Source: Streptococcus oralis ATCC 35037 (lineage in GTDB: Bacteria > Bacillota > Bacilli > Lactobacillales > Streptococcaceae). From it: a stretch of 64,000 nt of DNA. Every line of letters starts with the position of its first letter. Positions within the stretch are counted from its first letter, which is position 1. Positions 1 to 9,466 of this stretch are shown here, in pieces. Where the stretch lies: NCBI RefSeq assembly GCF_900637025.1, contig NZ_LR134336.1, positions 698,001 to 762,000 of the forward strand. The letters are read 5' to 3'. The position numbers were made by a program, and so were the translations under genes. The notes beneath the pieces are model-generated. The model was not told the origin of the DNA, searched no databases, and worked only from the letters and a program-made list of their open reading frames with translations.

Positions 1-294
1 GCGCTGGACGATTTTTCCCAACAGTTACTGGTGACCTTGGCCGATGTGGAAGCCATCAAGAAAAATCTCAAGAGCCTGGTAGAGGAAAATACAGCTCTTC
101 GCTTGGAAAATAGTAAGTTGCGCGAACGCTTGGGCGAGGTGGAAGCAGATACTCCCGTCAAGGCCAAGCATGTTCGTGAAAGCGTCCGTCGGATCTATAA
201 AGACGGTTTTCACGTATGTAATGATTTTTATGGACAACGCCGAGAGCAGGACGAGGAATGTATGTTCTGTGACGAGTTGTTGTACAGGGAGTAG
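1..294 (+). CDS. yabA: Replication initiation control protein YabA (3' part)
   Basis: The open frame runs in from before the window and ends with TAG at 292-294, so the N-terminus is missing. The visible part starts as a coiled-coil rich in Leu/Glu (adenosine-repeat-like [18 protein letters not shown]) and ends in a zinc-binding module with HVCNDF and a final CMFC, the arrangement known for YabA. In Firmicutes YabA binds DnaA and DnaN and limits over-initiation of replication. rsmI follows after two bases, so the two genes are almost certainly co-transcribed. Confidence 0.93.
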   Translation, partial: ALDDFSQQLLVTLADVEAIKKNLKSLVEENTALRLENSKLRERLGEVEADTPVKAKHVRESVRRIYKDGFHVCNDFYGQRREQDEECMFCDELLYRE

Positions 295-296
295 GC

Positions 297-1175
297 ATGC
301 AGATTCAAAAAAGTTTTAAGGGACAATCTCCATATGGCAAACTTTATCTAGTGGCAACACCGATTGGCAATCTAGATGACATGACCTTTCGTGCCATTCA
401 GACCTTGAAAGAAGTGGACTGGATTGCAGCTGAGGACACGCGCAATACAGGACTTTTGCTCAAGCATTTTGACATTTCCACCAAGCAGATTAGTTTTCAC
501 GAGCACAATGCCAAGGAAAAAATTCCTGATTTGATTGGTTTCTTGAAAGCAGGACAAAGTATCGCTCAGGTATCCGATGCGGGTCTGCCTAGTATCTCGG
601 ACCCTGGTCATGATTTGGTTAAGGCAGCTATTGAGGAAGAAATTGCAGTAGTGACAGTTCCGGGTGCCTCTGCAGGGATTTCTGCTTTGATTGCCAGTGG
701 TTTAGCTCCACAACCACATATCTTTTACGGTTTCTTACCGAGAAAATCAGGCCAGCAAAAGCAATTTTTCGACTTAAAAAAAGATTACCCAGAAACTCAG
801 ATTTTCTACGAATCGCCCCACCGTGTATCAGATACATTGGAAAATATGCTAGAAGTCTACGGTGACCGCTCGGTAGTCTTGGTCAGGGAATTGACCAAAA
901 TCTATGAAGAATACCAACGAGGAAAGATTTCAGAGCTACTAGAAAGTATTGCTGAAACGCCACTCAAGGGTGAATGCCTTCTCATCGTTAAAGGCGCAAG
1001 TCAGGATGTGGAGGAAAAGGACGAGGAGGACTTGTTTTCAGAAATCCAATCTCGTATCCAGCAAGGCATGAAGAAAAATCAAGCCATTAAGGAAGTTGCG
1101 AAACTCTACCAGTGGAATAAAAGCCAACTCTACGCTGCCTACCACGAATGGGAAGAAAATCAAGAAAATGACTAA
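297..1175 (+). CDS. rsmI: 16S rRNA (cytidine-1402-2'-O)-methyltransferase RsmI
   Basis: A 292-residue protein of the tetrapyrrole methylase fold. The N-terminal VATPIGNLDD (from about residue 19), the SDAGLPSISDPG loop near residue 95 and YGFLPRK are the family signatures. RsmI 2'-O-methylates C1402 in the decoding centre of 16S rRNA using SAM. The ATG at 297 follows a GGGAG Shine-Dalgarno at 288-292 that lies inside the end of yabA, so translation is probably coupled. A strong hairpin terminator follows the gene. Confidence 0.96.
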   Translation: MQIQKSFKGQSPYGKLYLVATPIGNLDDMTFRAIQTLKEVDWIAAEDTRNTGLLLKHFDISTKQISFHEHNAKEKIPDLIGFLKAGQSIAQVSDAGLPSISDPGHDLVKAAIEEEIAVVTVPGASAGISALIASGLAPQPHIFYGFLPRKSGQQKQFFDLKKDYPETQIFYESPHRVSDTLENMLEVYGDRSVVLVRELTKIYEEYQRGKISELLESIAETPLKGECLLIVKGASQDVEEKDEEDLFSEIQSRIQQGMKKNQAIKEVAKLYQWNKSQLYAAYHEWEENQEND

Positions 1176-1178
1176 ACA

Positions 1179-1207
1179 GGGAAGTTTGCCATCTTCCCTT
1201 TTTTTGT
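1179..1207 (+). terminator. Rho-independent terminator after rsmI
   Basis: GGGAAG at 1179-1184 pairs with CTTCCC at 1193-1198, followed by a run of eight T. It closes the yabA-rsmI unit. A TATACT -10-like element immediately follows (about 1209-1214), fitting a separate promoter for trmFO. Confidence 0.85.
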
Positions 1208-1308
1208 TATACTAGTAGAAGAAAAATTAGAAAGATTTGTGGGTGTCAAACAGTCTAGTAGCTTGTTTTGATACGAACTTAGGTTCCACCCAAAGAGGTA
1301 TTAGTGTC

Positions 1309-2643
1309 GTGTCTCAATCTTATATCAATGTTATCGGAGCAGGTTTGGCAGGTTCTGAAGCTGCTTATCAAATTGCAGAACGTGGTATTCCAGTTAAACT
1401 CTATGAAATGCGTGGTGTCAAGTCAACACCCCAACACAAAACAGACAATTTTGCTGAATTGGTTTGTTCCAATTCCTTACGTGGGGATGCTTTGACCAAT
1501 GCAGTTGGGCTCCTCAAGGAAGAAATGCGTCGCTTGGGTTCTGTTATCTTGGAATCTGCTGAAGCTACACGTGTTCCTGCTGGTGGAGCCCTTGCGGTGG
1601 ACCGCGATGGTTTCTCCCAAATGGTGACAGAAAAAGTGGCCAATCATCCCTTGATTGAAGTGGTTCGTGATGAAATTACAGAATTGCCGACTGATGTTAT
1701 TACAGTTGTAGCGACTGGTCCTTTGACTAGTGATGCCCTAGCTGAGAAGATTCATGCCCTTAATGGCGGTGACGGTTTTTATTTCTACGACGCGGCGGCG
1801 CCGATTATCGACGTTAACACCATCGATATGAGCAAAGTCTATCTCAAATCTCGTTATGATAAGGGAGAAGCAGCCTACCTCAACGCTCCAATGACCAAAC
1901 AAGAATTTATGGATTTCCATGAAGCCTTGGTCAATGCAGAAGAAGCACCGCTGAATTCGTTTGAAAAAGAAAAGTACTTTGAAGGATGTATGCCTATCGA
2001 AGTCATGGCTAAGCGTGGCATTAAAACCATGCTTTATGGTCCGATGAAGCCAGTCGGTTTGGAGTATCCAGACGACTACACAGGACCTCGTGATGGCGAA
2101 TTCAAAACCCCTTATGCAGTTGTCCAGCTTCGTCAGGATAATGCGGCTGGTAGTCTCTACAATATCGTCGGTTTCCAGACCCACCTCAAATGGGGAGAAC
2201 AAAAGCGTGTCTTCCAAATGATTCCAGGGCTTGAAAATGCGGAGTTTGTTCGCTATGGGGTCATGCACCGCAATTCTTACATGGATTCACCAAATCTTCT
2301 TGAGCAGACCTATCGTTCTAAGAAACAGCCAAACCTTTTCTTTGCTGGTCAAATGACGGGTGTAGAAGGCTATGTTGAGTCAGCAGCTTCAGGCTTAGTT
2401 GCAGGTATTAACGCAGCTCGTCTCTTTAAGGGTGAAAGTGAAGCTATCTTCCCAGAGACCACAGCGATTGGAAGTCTGGCTCATTACATCACTCACGCTG
2501 ATAGCAAACATTTTCAACCCATGAATGTCAACTTTGGCATTATCAAGGAGTTGGAAGGCGAGCGTATCCGTGATAAGAAGGCTCGTTATGAAAAAATTGC
2601 AGAGCGTGCTCTTACCGACTTAGAGGAATTTTTAACGGTCTAA
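1309..2643 (+). CDS. trmFO: FADH2/folate-dependent tRNA (uracil-54-C5)-methyltransferase TrmFO (Gid)
   Basis: A 444-residue protein when started at the GTG at 1309, which has an AAAGAGG Shine-Dalgarno at 1291-1297. The frame stays open upstream to a TTG at 1237, but that extension has no homology-like features and no good ribosome site. The N-terminus [13 protein letters not shown] is the FAD-binding GxGxxG motif; CSNSLRGD and [10 protein letters not shown] are TrmFO signatures. The enzyme forms m5U54 in the T-loop of tRNAs with methylene-tetrahydrofolate as carbon donor. Confidence 0.96.
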   Translation: MSQSYINVIGAGLAGSEAAYQIAERGIPVKLYEMRGVKSTPQHKTDNFAELVCSNSLRGDALTNAVGLLKEEMRRLGSVILESAEATRVPAGGALAVDRDGFSQMVTEKVANHPLIEVVRDEITELPTDVITVVATGPLTSDALAEKIHALNGGDGFYFYDAAAPIIDVNTIDMSKVYLKSRYDKGEAAYLNAPMTKQEFMDFHEALVNAEEAPLNSFEKEKYFEGCMPIEVMAKRGIKTMLYGPMKPVGLEYPDDYTGPRDGEFKTPYAVVQLRQDNAAGSLYNIVGFQTHLKWGEQKRVFQMIPGLENAEFVRYGVMHRNSYMDSPNLLEQTYRSKKQPNLFFAGQMTGVEGYVESAASGLVAGINAARLFKGESEAIFPETTAIGSLAHYITHADSKHFQPMNVNFGIIKELEGERIRDKKARYEKIAERALTDLEEFLTV

Positions 2644-2726
2644 TTTTTTTCAAAGAATTGCTCATGATACTATAAAAATCTTAGAAATTGTGATAAAATA
2701 GGTAGGATAAAAAAAGGAGAGTAAAA

Positions 2727-3464
2727 ATGGCGAACCCCAAGTATAAACGTATTTTAATCAAGTTATCAGGTGAAGCCCTTGCCGGTGAACGTGGCGTAGG
2801 GATTGATATCCAAACAGTTCAAACAATCGCAAAAGAGATTCAAGAAGTTCATAGCTTAGGTATCGAAATTGCCCTTGTTATTGGTGGAGGAAATCTCTGG
2901 CGTGGAGAACCTGCTGCAGAAGCAGGAATGGACCGTGTTCAGGCCGATTACACTGGAATGCTTGGGACCGTGATGAATGCTCTTGTGATGGCAGATTCAT
3001 TGCAACAAGTTGGTGTCGATACGCGTGTGCAAACAGCCATTGCCATGCAACAAGTGGCAGAACCTTATGTACGTGGACGTGCTCTTCGCCACCTTGAAAA
3101 AGGTCGTATTGTTATCTTTGGTGCTGGTATTGGTTCACCTTACTTCTCAACCGATACAACAGCAGCCCTTCGTGCAGCTGAAATCGAAGCAGATGCCATT
3201 CTGATGGCTAAAAATGGTGTCGATGGTGTTTACAATGCCGATCCTAAGAAAGACAAGACAGCCGTTAAGTTTGAAGAATTGACCCACCGTGATGTTATCA
3301 ACAAAGGTCTTCGTATCATGGACTCAACAGCTTCAACCCTCTCTATGGATAATGACATTGATTTGGTGGTCTTCAACATGAACCAACCAGGCAACATCAA
3401 ACGTGTCGTATTTGGTGAAAATATCGGAACAACAGTTTCAAATAATATCGAAGAAAAGGAATAG
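2727..3464 (+). CDS. pyrH: UMP kinase
   Basis: A 245-residue amino-acid-kinase-fold protein, the usual length for hexameric bacterial UMP kinase, which makes UDP from UMP and [13 protein letters not shown] at the N-terminus, IGGGNLWRG and the [11 protein letters not shown] segment are diagnostic. The ATG follows AAAAAAGGAGAG at 2710-2721. frr begins 8 bases after the stop, the usual pyrH-frr pair. Confidence 0.97.
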   Translation: MANPKYKRILIKLSGEALAGERGVGIDIQTVQTIAKEIQEVHSLGIEIALVIGGGNLWRGEPAAEAGMDRVQADYTGMLGTVMNALVMADSLQQVGVDTRVQTAIAMQQVAEPYVRGRALRHLEKGRIVIFGAGIGSPYFSTDTTAALRAAEIEADAILMAKNGVDGVYNADPKKDKTAVKFEELTHRDVINKGLRIMDSTASTLSMDNDIDLVVFNMNQPGNIKRVVFGENIGTTVSNNIEEKE

Positions 3465-3472
3465 GAAAGATT

Positions 3473-4030
3473 ATGGCTAACGCAATTGTAGAAAAAGCTA
3501 AAGAAAGAATGACCCAGTCTCACCAATCACTTGCACGTGAATTTGGTGGTATCCGTGCCGGTCGTGCCAACGCGAGCTTGCTAGACCGTATCCACGTAGA
3601 ATACTACGGAGTCGAAACTCCTCTTAACCAAATCGCTTCAATTACCATTCCAGAAGCGCGTGTCTTGTTGGTAACACCATTTGACAGGTCTTCTTTGAAA
3701 GACATCGAACGTGCCTTGAACGCTTCTGACCTAGGTATCACACCAGCTAATGACGGTTCTGTAATCCGCTTGGTTATCCCTGCTCTTACAGAAGAGACTC
3801 GTCGTGACCTTGCCAAAGAAGTGAAGAAGGTTGGTGAGAATGCTAAAGTGGCTGTCCGCAATATCCGTCGTGATGCTATGGATGAAGCAAAGAAACAAGA
3901 AAAAGCAAAAGAAATCACTGAAGACGAATTGAAGACTCTTGAAAAAGATATTCAAAAAGTAACAGACGATGCTGTGAAACACATCGACGATATGACTGCC
4001 AATAAAGAAAAAGAACTCTTGGAAGTCTAA
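3473..4030 (+). CDS. frr: Ribosome recycling factor
   Basis: A 185-residue protein of standard RRF length. It has the GGIRAGRAN motif near residue 25, the [17 protein letters not shown] segment, and the C-terminal helical part with repeated K/E. With EF-G it splits post-termination ribosomes. It sits 8 bases downstream of pyrH with an AGGAAAGATT ribosome site, so it is co-transcribed. A hairpin follows the stop. Confidence 0.97.
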   Translation: MANAIVEKAKERMTQSHQSLAREFGGIRAGRANASLLDRIHVEYYGVETPLNQIASITIPEARVLLVTPFDRSSLKDIERALNASDLGITPANDGSVIRLVIPALTEETRRDLAKEVKKVGENAKVAVRNIRRDAMDEAKKQEKAKEITEDELKTLEKDIQKVTDDAVKHIDDMTANKEKELLEV

Positions 4031-4041
4031 AAATAAACAGA

Positions 4042-4074
4042 AAAACTCAGTTGGCATTGCTGGCTGAGTTTTAT
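4042..4074 (+). terminator. Hairpin terminator after frr
   Basis: AAAACTCAG at 4042-4050 pairs with CTGAGTTTT at about 4064-4072, followed by TATT. The T-run is short, so partial read-through into cvfB (ATG at 4090) is likely. Confidence 0.6.
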
Positions 4075-4089
4075 TCGAAAGAAGGAAAT

Positions 4090-4944
4090 ATGAATACAAA
4101 TCTTGCAAGTTTTATCGTTGGACTCATCATTGATGAAAATGACCGTTTTTACTTTGTGCAAAAGGATGGTCAGACCTATGCACTTGCCAAGGAAGAAGGT
4201 CGACACACAGTAGGGGATACGGTCAAAGGTTTTGCCTACTCGGATATGAAGCAAAAACTCCGCTTGACCACTCTAGAAGTGACTGCCACTCAGGACCAAT
4301 TTGGTTGGGGAACCGTAACAGAAGTTCGTAAGGACTTGGGTGTCTTTGTGGATACAGGTCTACCTGATAAAGAAATCGTTGTGTCACTCGATATCCTCCC
4401 TGAGCTCAAGGAACTATGGCCTAAGAAGGGCGACAAACTCTACATCCGCCTTGAAGTGGACAAGAAAGACCGTATCTGGGGACTCTTGGCTTATCAAGAA
4501 GACTTCCAACGTCTGGCTCGTCCTGCCTACAACAACATGCAGAACCAAAACTGGCCAGCCATTGTTTACCGTCTCAAGCTATCAGGAACCTTTGTCTATC
4601 TGCCAGAGAATAACATGCTTGGTTTTATTCACCCAAGTGAGCGCTACGCAGAGCCACGTTTGGGGCAAGTCTTAGATGCGCGTGTCATTGGTTTCCGCGA
4701 GGTTGACCGCACTCTGAACCTCTCCCTTAAACCGCGTTCTTTTGAAATGCTAGAAAATGATGCCCAGATGATTTTGACCTACTTGGAAAGCAATGGCGGT
4801 TTTATGACCTTGAATGATAAGTCATCCCCTGAGGACATCAAAGCAACCTTTGGTATTTCTAAAGGTCAATTTAAAAAAGCGCTCGGTGGTTTGATGAAGG
4901 CTGGTAAAATTAAACAAGACCAGTTTGGTACAGAGTTGATTTAG
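4090..4944 (+). CDS. cvfB: CvfB-type S1-domain RNA-binding protein
   Basis: 284 residues from the ATG at 4090, which follows AAGAAGGAA; an upstream in-frame ATG at 4051 would put the frr terminator hairpin inside the gene and has no ribosome site. The protein has tandem S1-like OB folds (GWGTVTEVRKDLGVFVDTGL; LGFIHPSE) and a C-terminal winged helix (ISKGQFKKALGGLMKAGKI), as in CvfB/YitL, an RNA-binding regulator affecting virulence factors in staphylococci. The precise role in streptococci is not established. Confidence 0.88.
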   Translation: MNTNLASFIVGLIIDENDRFYFVQKDGQTYALAKEEGRHTVGDTVKGFAYSDMKQKLRLTTLEVTATQDQFGWGTVTEVRKDLGVFVDTGLPDKEIVVSLDILPELKELWPKKGDKLYIRLEVDKKDRIWGLLAYQEDFQRLARPAYNNMQNQNWPAIVYRLKLSGTFVYLPENNMLGFIHPSERYAEPRLGQVLDARVIGFREVDRTLNLSLKPRSFEMLENDAQMILTYLESNGGFMTLNDKSSPEDIKATFGISKGQFKKALGGLMKAGKIKQDQFGTELI

Positions 4945-4955
4945 GCCTTATAGAC

Positions 4956-5561
4956 ATGAAAAAGAAACTTGAAGAAATGAGTTTAGAGGAACTCTGGCAA
5001 CTTTTTCCTATTTTTCTAGTAGAGCACAAGTCAGAGTGGAAAGACTGGTATGAATCGGAAAAAGCAAATCTGAAAAAAATATTGGGTGCAAATGTTATTA
5101 AAAGAATAGAACATATCGGTAGCACTGCTATCCCTAATATTTGGGCCAAGAATATCGTTGATATTCTGTTAGAAGTAGGTAGAATAGAGGATTTAGCAAG
5201 AGTTAGGGATTTATTGGTGAAGAATGGGTGGCTAGTGATGTCGGAGAGTCCTAACAGGATTTCGCTAAATAAAGGCTATACAGAGCAGGGATTTGCTGAG
5301 AAAGTTTTTCATTTACATTTGCGAATGACGGGAGATCATGACGAGATTTATTTTAGAGATTATCTCTGCCAGAATCCAGATATTGCCCAAGCGTATCAGG
5401 AATTAAAACTAAGTTTATGGAAACAATTTGAACACAATCGAGACGCCTATACTGATGCGAAAACGGATTTTATAAACCACTACGTTTCAGAGGCTAAGTC
5501 CAGTAATTTTCAAGAATCAGAAAAGTTTCATCAAAAAAGTTTTGATAGGAGAAAGAATTGA
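4956..5561 (+). CDS. GrpB family (UPF0157) nucleotidyltransferase-like protein
   Basis: A 201-residue protein. The core [24 protein letters not shown] matches the GrpB-family pattern GS(T/S)..P...K..D..., a minimal nucleotidyltransferase fold. The ATG at 4956 has a weak ribosome site; the in-frame ATG at 4977 (preceded by GAAGAA) is an alternative start. The substrate is unknown for the family. The stop overlaps the TTG start of the next gene by four bases. The gene is more AT-rich than its neighbours, which hints at later acquisition. Confidence 0.8.
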   Translation: MKKKLEEMSLEELWQLFPIFLVEHKSEWKDWYESEKANLKKILGANVIKRIEHIGSTAIPNIWAKNIVDILLEVGRIEDLARVRDLLVKNGWLVMSESPNRISLNKGYTEQGFAEKVFHLHLRMTGDHDEIYFRDYLCQNPDIAQAYQELKLSLWKQFEHNRDAYTDAKTDFINHYVSEAKSSNFQESEKFHQKSFDRRKN

Positions 5562-5773
5562 GAAAATCATTTTACACTTGGCTCATGACCGAGCGCAATC
5601 CTAAAAGTAACAGTTCCAAAGCTATCTTGGCAGACCTCGCTTTTGAAGAGTCAGCCTTCCCAAAACACACAGATGATTTTGATGAGGTGAGTCGCTTTTT
5701 GGAGGAACATGCCAGTTTCTCTTTTAACCTTGGTGACTTTGACGCCATCTGGCAAGAATACTTAGAACACTAG
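5558..5773 (+). CDS. YozE-like SAM-fold protein
   Basis: A 71-residue protein with KSFYTWLM at the start and a conserved [21 protein letters not shown] core, as in the YozE_SAM_like family. The start is TTG at 5558, in a TTGA overlap with the preceding stop, with ATAGGAG just upstream. The small acidic helical domain has no known biochemical activity. It is probably translated by coupling with the GrpB-like gene. Confidence 0.85.
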   Translation: MRKSFYTWLMTERNPKSNSSKAILADLAFEESAFPKHTDDFDEVSRFLEEHASFSFNLGDFDAIWQEYLEH

Positions 5774-5813
5774 AGACAATGAGATGAGGCTAGTATTTTA
5801 TTGTTCTCTTTGC

Positions 5814-5819
5814 TATAAT
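5814..5819 (+). promoter_or_regulatory. Extended -10 promoter for phoH
   Basis: TGC-TATAAT, an extended -10 with a perfect hexamer, ending 34 bases before the phoH TTG start. The -35 region is poor (TAGTAT), typical of streptococcal extended -10 promoters. Confidence 0.65.
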
Positions 5820-5853
5820 AAAAAGAAATAAACGGATTAGAGAGGTTCTTTAT

Positions 5854-6840
5854 TTGAAGGAACATTCAATAGACATTCAACTGAGTCATCCAGATGACTT
5901 GTTTCATCTTTTTGGTTCCAATGAGCGCCATCTTCGTTTGATGGAAGAAGAGCTCGATGTGGTGATTCATGCCCGTACGGAAATTGTCCAGGTTATCGGA
6001 GAAGAGTCTGCCTGTGAGGAAGCCCGTCAGGTTATCCAGGCTTTGATGGTCTTGGTGAATCGAGGAATGACGGTTGGCACGCCAGATGTGGTGACGGCGA
6101 TTAGCATGGTCAAAAACGATGAAATCGACAAGTTTGTCGCCCTTTACGAAGAAGAAATCATCAAGGACAATACTGGGAAACCGATCCGTGTCAAAACCTT
6201 GGGTCAAAAACTTTATGTGGACAGTGTCAAACAGCATGATGTTACCTTTGGAATCGGACCAGCAGGGACAGGGAAGACCTTTCTTGCAGTGACTTTGGCA
6301 GTAACTGCCCTTAAACGTGGGCAGGTCAAGCGAATTATCCTTACTCGTCCAGCAGTGGAAGCAGGTGAGAGTCTAGGTTTTCTTCCGGGTGATCTCAAGG
6401 AGAAGGTGGATCCTTATCTTCGACCTGTTTATGATGCCTTGTATCAGATTCTCGGCAAAGACCAGACCACCCGTCTCATGGAGCGTGAAATTATCGAAAT
6501 CGCGCCCCTTGCCTATATGCGTGGTCGGACCTTGGATGATGCCTTTGTCATTTTAGATGAGGCACAAAATACGACCATCATGCAGATGAAGATGTTCTTG
6601 ACTCGTTTAGGCTTTAATTCTAAGATGATTGTCAATGGAGATATCAGTCAGATTGACTTGCCGCGTAATGTCAAGTCCGGTTTGATTGATGCCCAAGAAA
6701 AGCTCAAGAACATTCACCAAATCGACTTTGTTCATTTTTCAGCCAAGGATGTGGTTCGCCATCCAGTTGTCGCTCAGATTATCCGAGCTTATGAACCGGC
6801 TCCAGTTAAGGTTGAAGAAAAGAACCAAGAAACAGAATAG
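5854..6840 (+). CDS. phoH: PhoH-like ATPase
   Basis: A 328-residue P-loop protein starting at TTG 5854 after AGAGAGG. It has an N-terminal KH-like region, Walker A GPAGTGKT at about residue 135, and Walker B with VILDEAQN. PhoH-family ATPases are linked to RNA metabolism, but the cellular function is not settled. The start codon is not ATG; the beginning MKEHSIDIQLSHPDD fits the pneumococcal protein as I know it. A strong bidirectional terminator separates it from convergent ald. Confidence 0.93.
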   Translation: MKEHSIDIQLSHPDDLFHLFGSNERHLRLMEEELDVVIHARTEIVQVIGEESACEEARQVIQALMVLVNRGMTVGTPDVVTAISMVKNDEIDKFVALYEEEIIKDNTGKPIRVKTLGQKLYVDSVKQHDVTFGIGPAGTGKTFLAVTLAVTALKRGQVKRIILTRPAVEAGESLGFLPGDLKEKVDPYLRPVYDALYQILGKDQTTRLMEREIIEIAPLAYMRGRTLDDAFVILDEAQNTTIMQMKMFLTRLGFNSKMIVNGDISQIDLPRNVKSGLIDAQEKLKNIHQIDFVHFSAKDVVRHPVVAQIIRAYEPAPVKVEEKNQETE

Positions 6841-6841
6841 C

Positions 6842-6875
6842 AAAAAAGCAGTTCAGATGTGAACTGCTTTTTTTT
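6842..6875. terminator. Bidirectional terminator between phoH and ald
   Basis: A-run, GCAGTTCA, short loop, TGAACTGC, T-run. The symmetric A/T tracts let it serve both phoH (+) and convergent ald (-). Confidence 0.85.
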
Positions 6876-6890
6876 AATGAGTGTCTAGCT

Positions 6891-8003
6891 TTAAACAAGT
6901 TCGTCGATAGACGTGTGCTCTTTATCGAGGCCTTGAGCAACTGGGAGGCTAGTTAAGTAACCTTGATAAGTGGTCACACCTTGACGCAAGCCCTCATCTT
7001 CAGCAATTGCTTGTGCGAATCCTTTGCCAGCAAGAGCTTCGATATAAGGAAGAGTGACATTGGTTAGGGCGATGGTTGAAGTACGGGCAACCGCACCAGG
7101 GATATTGGCAACGGCATAGTGGAGAACACCGTGTTTTTCATAGACGGGTTCATCGTGTGTTGTCACACGGTCAGCTGTCTCGATAACGCCACCTTGGTCA
7201 ACGGCAACGTCAACAATGACAGAGCCTGGACGCATTTGTTTGACCATCTCTTCTGTCACCAATTTTGGTGCTTTGGCACCAGGGATGAGAACTGCACCAA
7301 TCACCACATCAGCATCTCTCACACTTGCTTCGATGTTGAATGAATTAGACATAAGAGTTTGGATTTGGTTTCCAAAGACTTCTTCTAGAACTGAGAGACG
7401 CTTCGCACTGATATCTAAAATAGTCACTTGAGCACCAAGACCAAGGGCGATGCGGGCAGCATGTGTACCGACGACACCACCACCGATGATGGTTACTTTT
7501 CCTTTTGGAACACCTGGTACACCACCAAGTAGAACACCAGAGCCACCAGCTTGCTTAGTAAGGAAGTGGGCTCCGATTTGAACAGCCATACGACCTGCAA
7601 CCTCACTCATAGGAACGAGGAGCGGTAGTTGTCTTTGATTGTCACGAACAGTTTCATAGGCAATTCCTGTTGTTTTTGCTGCTAGCATGGCATCTGCTAA
7701 TTCTGGAGCAGCGGCCATGTGCAAGTAGGTGAAGAGGAGAAGATCGTCGCGCAGATAACCATATTCAGAAGCTAGTGGTTCTTTTACTTTCACGACCAAC
7801 TCGGCAGCCCAGGCTTCGGCAGCAGTAGTGACAATCTCAGCTCCTTGCTTTTGATAGTCTGCATCAGTAAATCCTGAACCGAGACCAGCATTTGTTTCGA
7901 TGAGAACACGATGTCCACGGCTGACTAAACTATGGACGCCAGCAGGAGTGAGGGCAACGCGGTTTTCGTTATTTTTAATTTCTTTTGGGATTCCGATTAA
8001 CAT
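6891..8003 (-). CDS. ald: L-alanine dehydrogenase
   Basis: A 370-residue, apparently intact protein. [20 protein letters not shown] at the N-terminus and the Rossmann [18 protein letters not shown] segment identify alanine dehydrogenase, which interconverts alanine and pyruvate plus ammonia with NAD. The minus-strand start has GAAAGGTAGG upstream. It stands alone, convergent with phoH and divergent from the GNAT gene. The divergent intergenic region carries an inverted repeat (CACATTT at 8046-8052 with AAATGTG at about 8069-8075) that could be an operator. Confidence 0.95.
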   Translation of the reverse strand: MLIGIPKEIKNNENRVALTPAGVHSLVSRGHRVLIETNAGLGSGFTDADYQKQGAEIVTTAAEAWAAELVVKVKEPLASEYGYLRDDLLLFTYLHMAAAPELADAMLAAKTTGIAYETVRDNQRQLPLLVPMSEVAGRMAVQIGAHFLTKQAGGSGVLLGGVPGVPKGKVTIIGGGVVGTHAARIALGLGAQVTILDISAKRLSVLEEVFGNQIQTLMSNSFNIEASVRDADVVIGAVLIPGAKAPKLVTEEMVKQMRPGSVIVDVAVDQGGVIETADRVTTHDEPVYEKHGVLHYAVANIPGAVARTSTIALTNVTLPYIEALAGKGFAQAIAEDEGLRQGVTTYQGYLTSLPVAQGLDKEHTSIDELV

Positions 8004-8118
8004 AGAGATAACCTACCTTTCAATTGACGGGATTGTTTTAGTTGTCACATTTCAGTTCATAAATCAAAAATGTGATGGTTTTATTGTATATGAAACCGCT
8101 TCAAAAATCAAGAAAAAC

Positions 8119-8147
8119 TTGTCATCCAAATTTCTTTATGCTAGACT
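8119..8147 (+). promoter_or_regulatory. Sigma-A promoter of the GNAT gene
   Basis: TTGTCA at 8119-8124, a 17-base spacer and TAGACT at 8142-8147, preceded by TGC as an extended -10. It ends 32 bases before the ATG at 8180, which has GGAGGG upstream. Confidence 0.65.
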
Positions 8148-8179
8148 AGTGAGAATCGAGCTCTAATGGAGGGAAAAGT

Positions 8180-8749
8180 ATGGAATCAATATTTGTGAAA
8201 TTTGCCCAGTATCCATCTATAGAAACGGAGCGTTTATTGCTCCGACCTGTAACCTTGGACGATGCAGAAGCTATGTTTGAGTATGCCTCAGACAGAGAAA
8301 ATACACGCTATACTTTTCCAACAAATCAAAGCTTAGAAGAAACCAAGAACAACATCGCTCAGTTCTACTTGGCTAATCCCTTGGGACGGTGGGGAATCGA
8401 ATTAAAAAATAACGGCAAGTTTATTGGTACCATTGACTTGCACAAGATCGATACTGTTCTTAAGAAGGCAGCCATTGGTTACATTATCAATAAAAAATAT
8501 TGGAATCAAGGAGTGACGACAGAAGCCAATCGTACCGTGATTGAACTCGCTTTTGAGAAGATTGGAATGAACAAGTTGACCGCTCTTCACGATAAAGACA
8601 ATCCCGCATCTGGAAGAGTCATGGAGAAATCAGGTATGCGTTTTTCCCACCAAGAACCCTATGCCAGAATGGATAATAAAGAACCAGGTCGAATTATCAC
8701 AAGGGTTCATTATGTCTTGACTAAGGAAGACTATTTTGCAAATAAATAA
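8180..8749 (+). CDS. GNAT acetyltransferase, RimJ/RimL type
   Basis: A 189-residue protein with TERLLLRPVTLDDAEAMFEYASD, the RimJ/RimL signature, a central GTIDLHKID strand and IGYIINKKYWNQGVTTEA around the acetyl-CoA site. The family acetylates N-termini of ribosomal proteins or small molecules; the substrate here cannot be inferred. It is a single-gene unit with its own promoter and terminator, placed just before the competence operon. Confidence 0.9.
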   Translation: MESIFVKFAQYPSIETERLLLRPVTLDDAEAMFEYASDRENTRYTFPTNQSLEETKNNIAQFYLANPLGRWGIELKNNGKFIGTIDLHKIDTVLKKAAIGYIINKKYWNQGVTTEANRTVIELAFEKIGMNKLTALHDKDNPASGRVMEKSGMRFSHQEPYARMDNKEPGRIITRVHYVLTKEDYFANK

Positions 8750-8750
8750 G

Positions 8751-8780
8751 CAGGTGAAAAGATTTTTCACCTGTTTTTTT
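8751..8780 (+). terminator. Terminator after the GNAT gene
   Basis: CAGGTGAAAA pairs with TTTTCACCTG around a short loop and runs into eight T. It insulates the com-box promoter that starts nine bases further on. Confidence 0.85.
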
Positions 8781-8788
8781 CTTTCTCT

Positions 8789-8796
8789 TACGAATA
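8789..8796 (+). promoter_or_regulatory. ComX (SigX) com-box upstream of comEA
   Basis: TACGAATA, an exact match to the com-box recognised by the alternative sigma factor ComX, 19 bases before the comEA ATG. In pneumococcus the comEA/EC (celA/B) operon is a late competence operon controlled this way. Confidence 0.85.
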
Positions 8797-8815
8797 ATCT
8801 AAGAGAGGAGAAAAT

Positions 8816-9466
8816 ATGGAAGTAATTATCGAGAAAATCAAAGAGTATAAAATCATTGTCATCTGTGCTGTTTTAGGCTTGGCCTTGGGCGCATTTTTCC
8901 TACTAAAGCCAACTTCACAAACATCTGTGAAAGAAACAAACTTGCAGGCTGAAGTTGCAGCTGTTTCAAAGGATTCATCATCTGAAAAGGAAATCAAGAA
9001 GGAAGAAAAGGAAGAATCTCCTGAACAAGATCTAATCACAGTAGATGTTAAGGGGGCTGTTAAATCGCCAGGGATTTATGATTTGCCAGTAGGGAGTCGT
9101 GTTCATGATGCCGTTCAGAAGGCAGGTGGCTTGACAGATGAGGCAGATAGCAAGTCGCTCAATCTAGCACAGAAAGTCAGTGACGAGGCTCTTGTCTATG
9201 TTCCAACTAAGGGAGAAGAAGCAGCTAGTCAGCAGGCTGCCTCTGGAACGACTCCTTCGACAAGTAAAGAAAAGAAAGTCAACCTCAATAAAGCTAGTCT
9301 GGAAGAACTAAAGCAGGTCAAAGGCTTGGGAGGAAAACGAGCCCAGGATATTATCGACCATCGTGAGGCAAATGGCAAATTCAAGTCGGTTGATGAATTA
9401 AAGAAGGTCTCTGGTATTGGCGCTAAGACCATAGAAAAGCTAAAAGATTATGTCACAGCGGATTAA
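8816..9466 (+). CDS. comEA: Competence protein ComEA, DNA receptor
   Basis: A 216-residue protein with an N-terminal membrane anchor (about residues 11-31), an acidic/Ser-rich linker, a SLBB-like region (VDVKGAVKSPGIYDLPVGSRV, about 78-98) and a C-terminal pair of helix-hairpin-helix motifs (LNKASLEELKQVKGLGGKRA and VDELKKVSGIGAKTIEKL). It binds double-stranded DNA outside the membrane during transformation. It overlaps comEC by 17 bases. Regulation by the com-box at 8789. Confidence 0.96.
   Translation: MEVIIEKIKEYKIIVICAVLGLALGAFFLLKPTSQTSVKETNLQAEVAAVSKDSSSEKEIKKEEKEESPEQDLITVDVKGAVKSPGIYDLPVGSRVHDAVQKAGGLTDEADSKSLNLAQKVSDEALVYVPTKGEEAASQQAASGTTPSTSKEKKVNLNKASLEELKQVKGLGGKRAQDIIDHREANGKFKSVDELKKVSGIGAKTIEKLKDYVTAD

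Noticed and set aside
1237..1308. TTG start extending trmFO by 24 residues
   Set aside because: No Shine-Dalgarno and no family similarity; GTG 1309 with AAAGAGG gives the usual protein.
1738..2268. 176-codon minus-strand frame inside trmFO
   Set aside because: Shadow of a highly biased coding strand; no start signal or domain.
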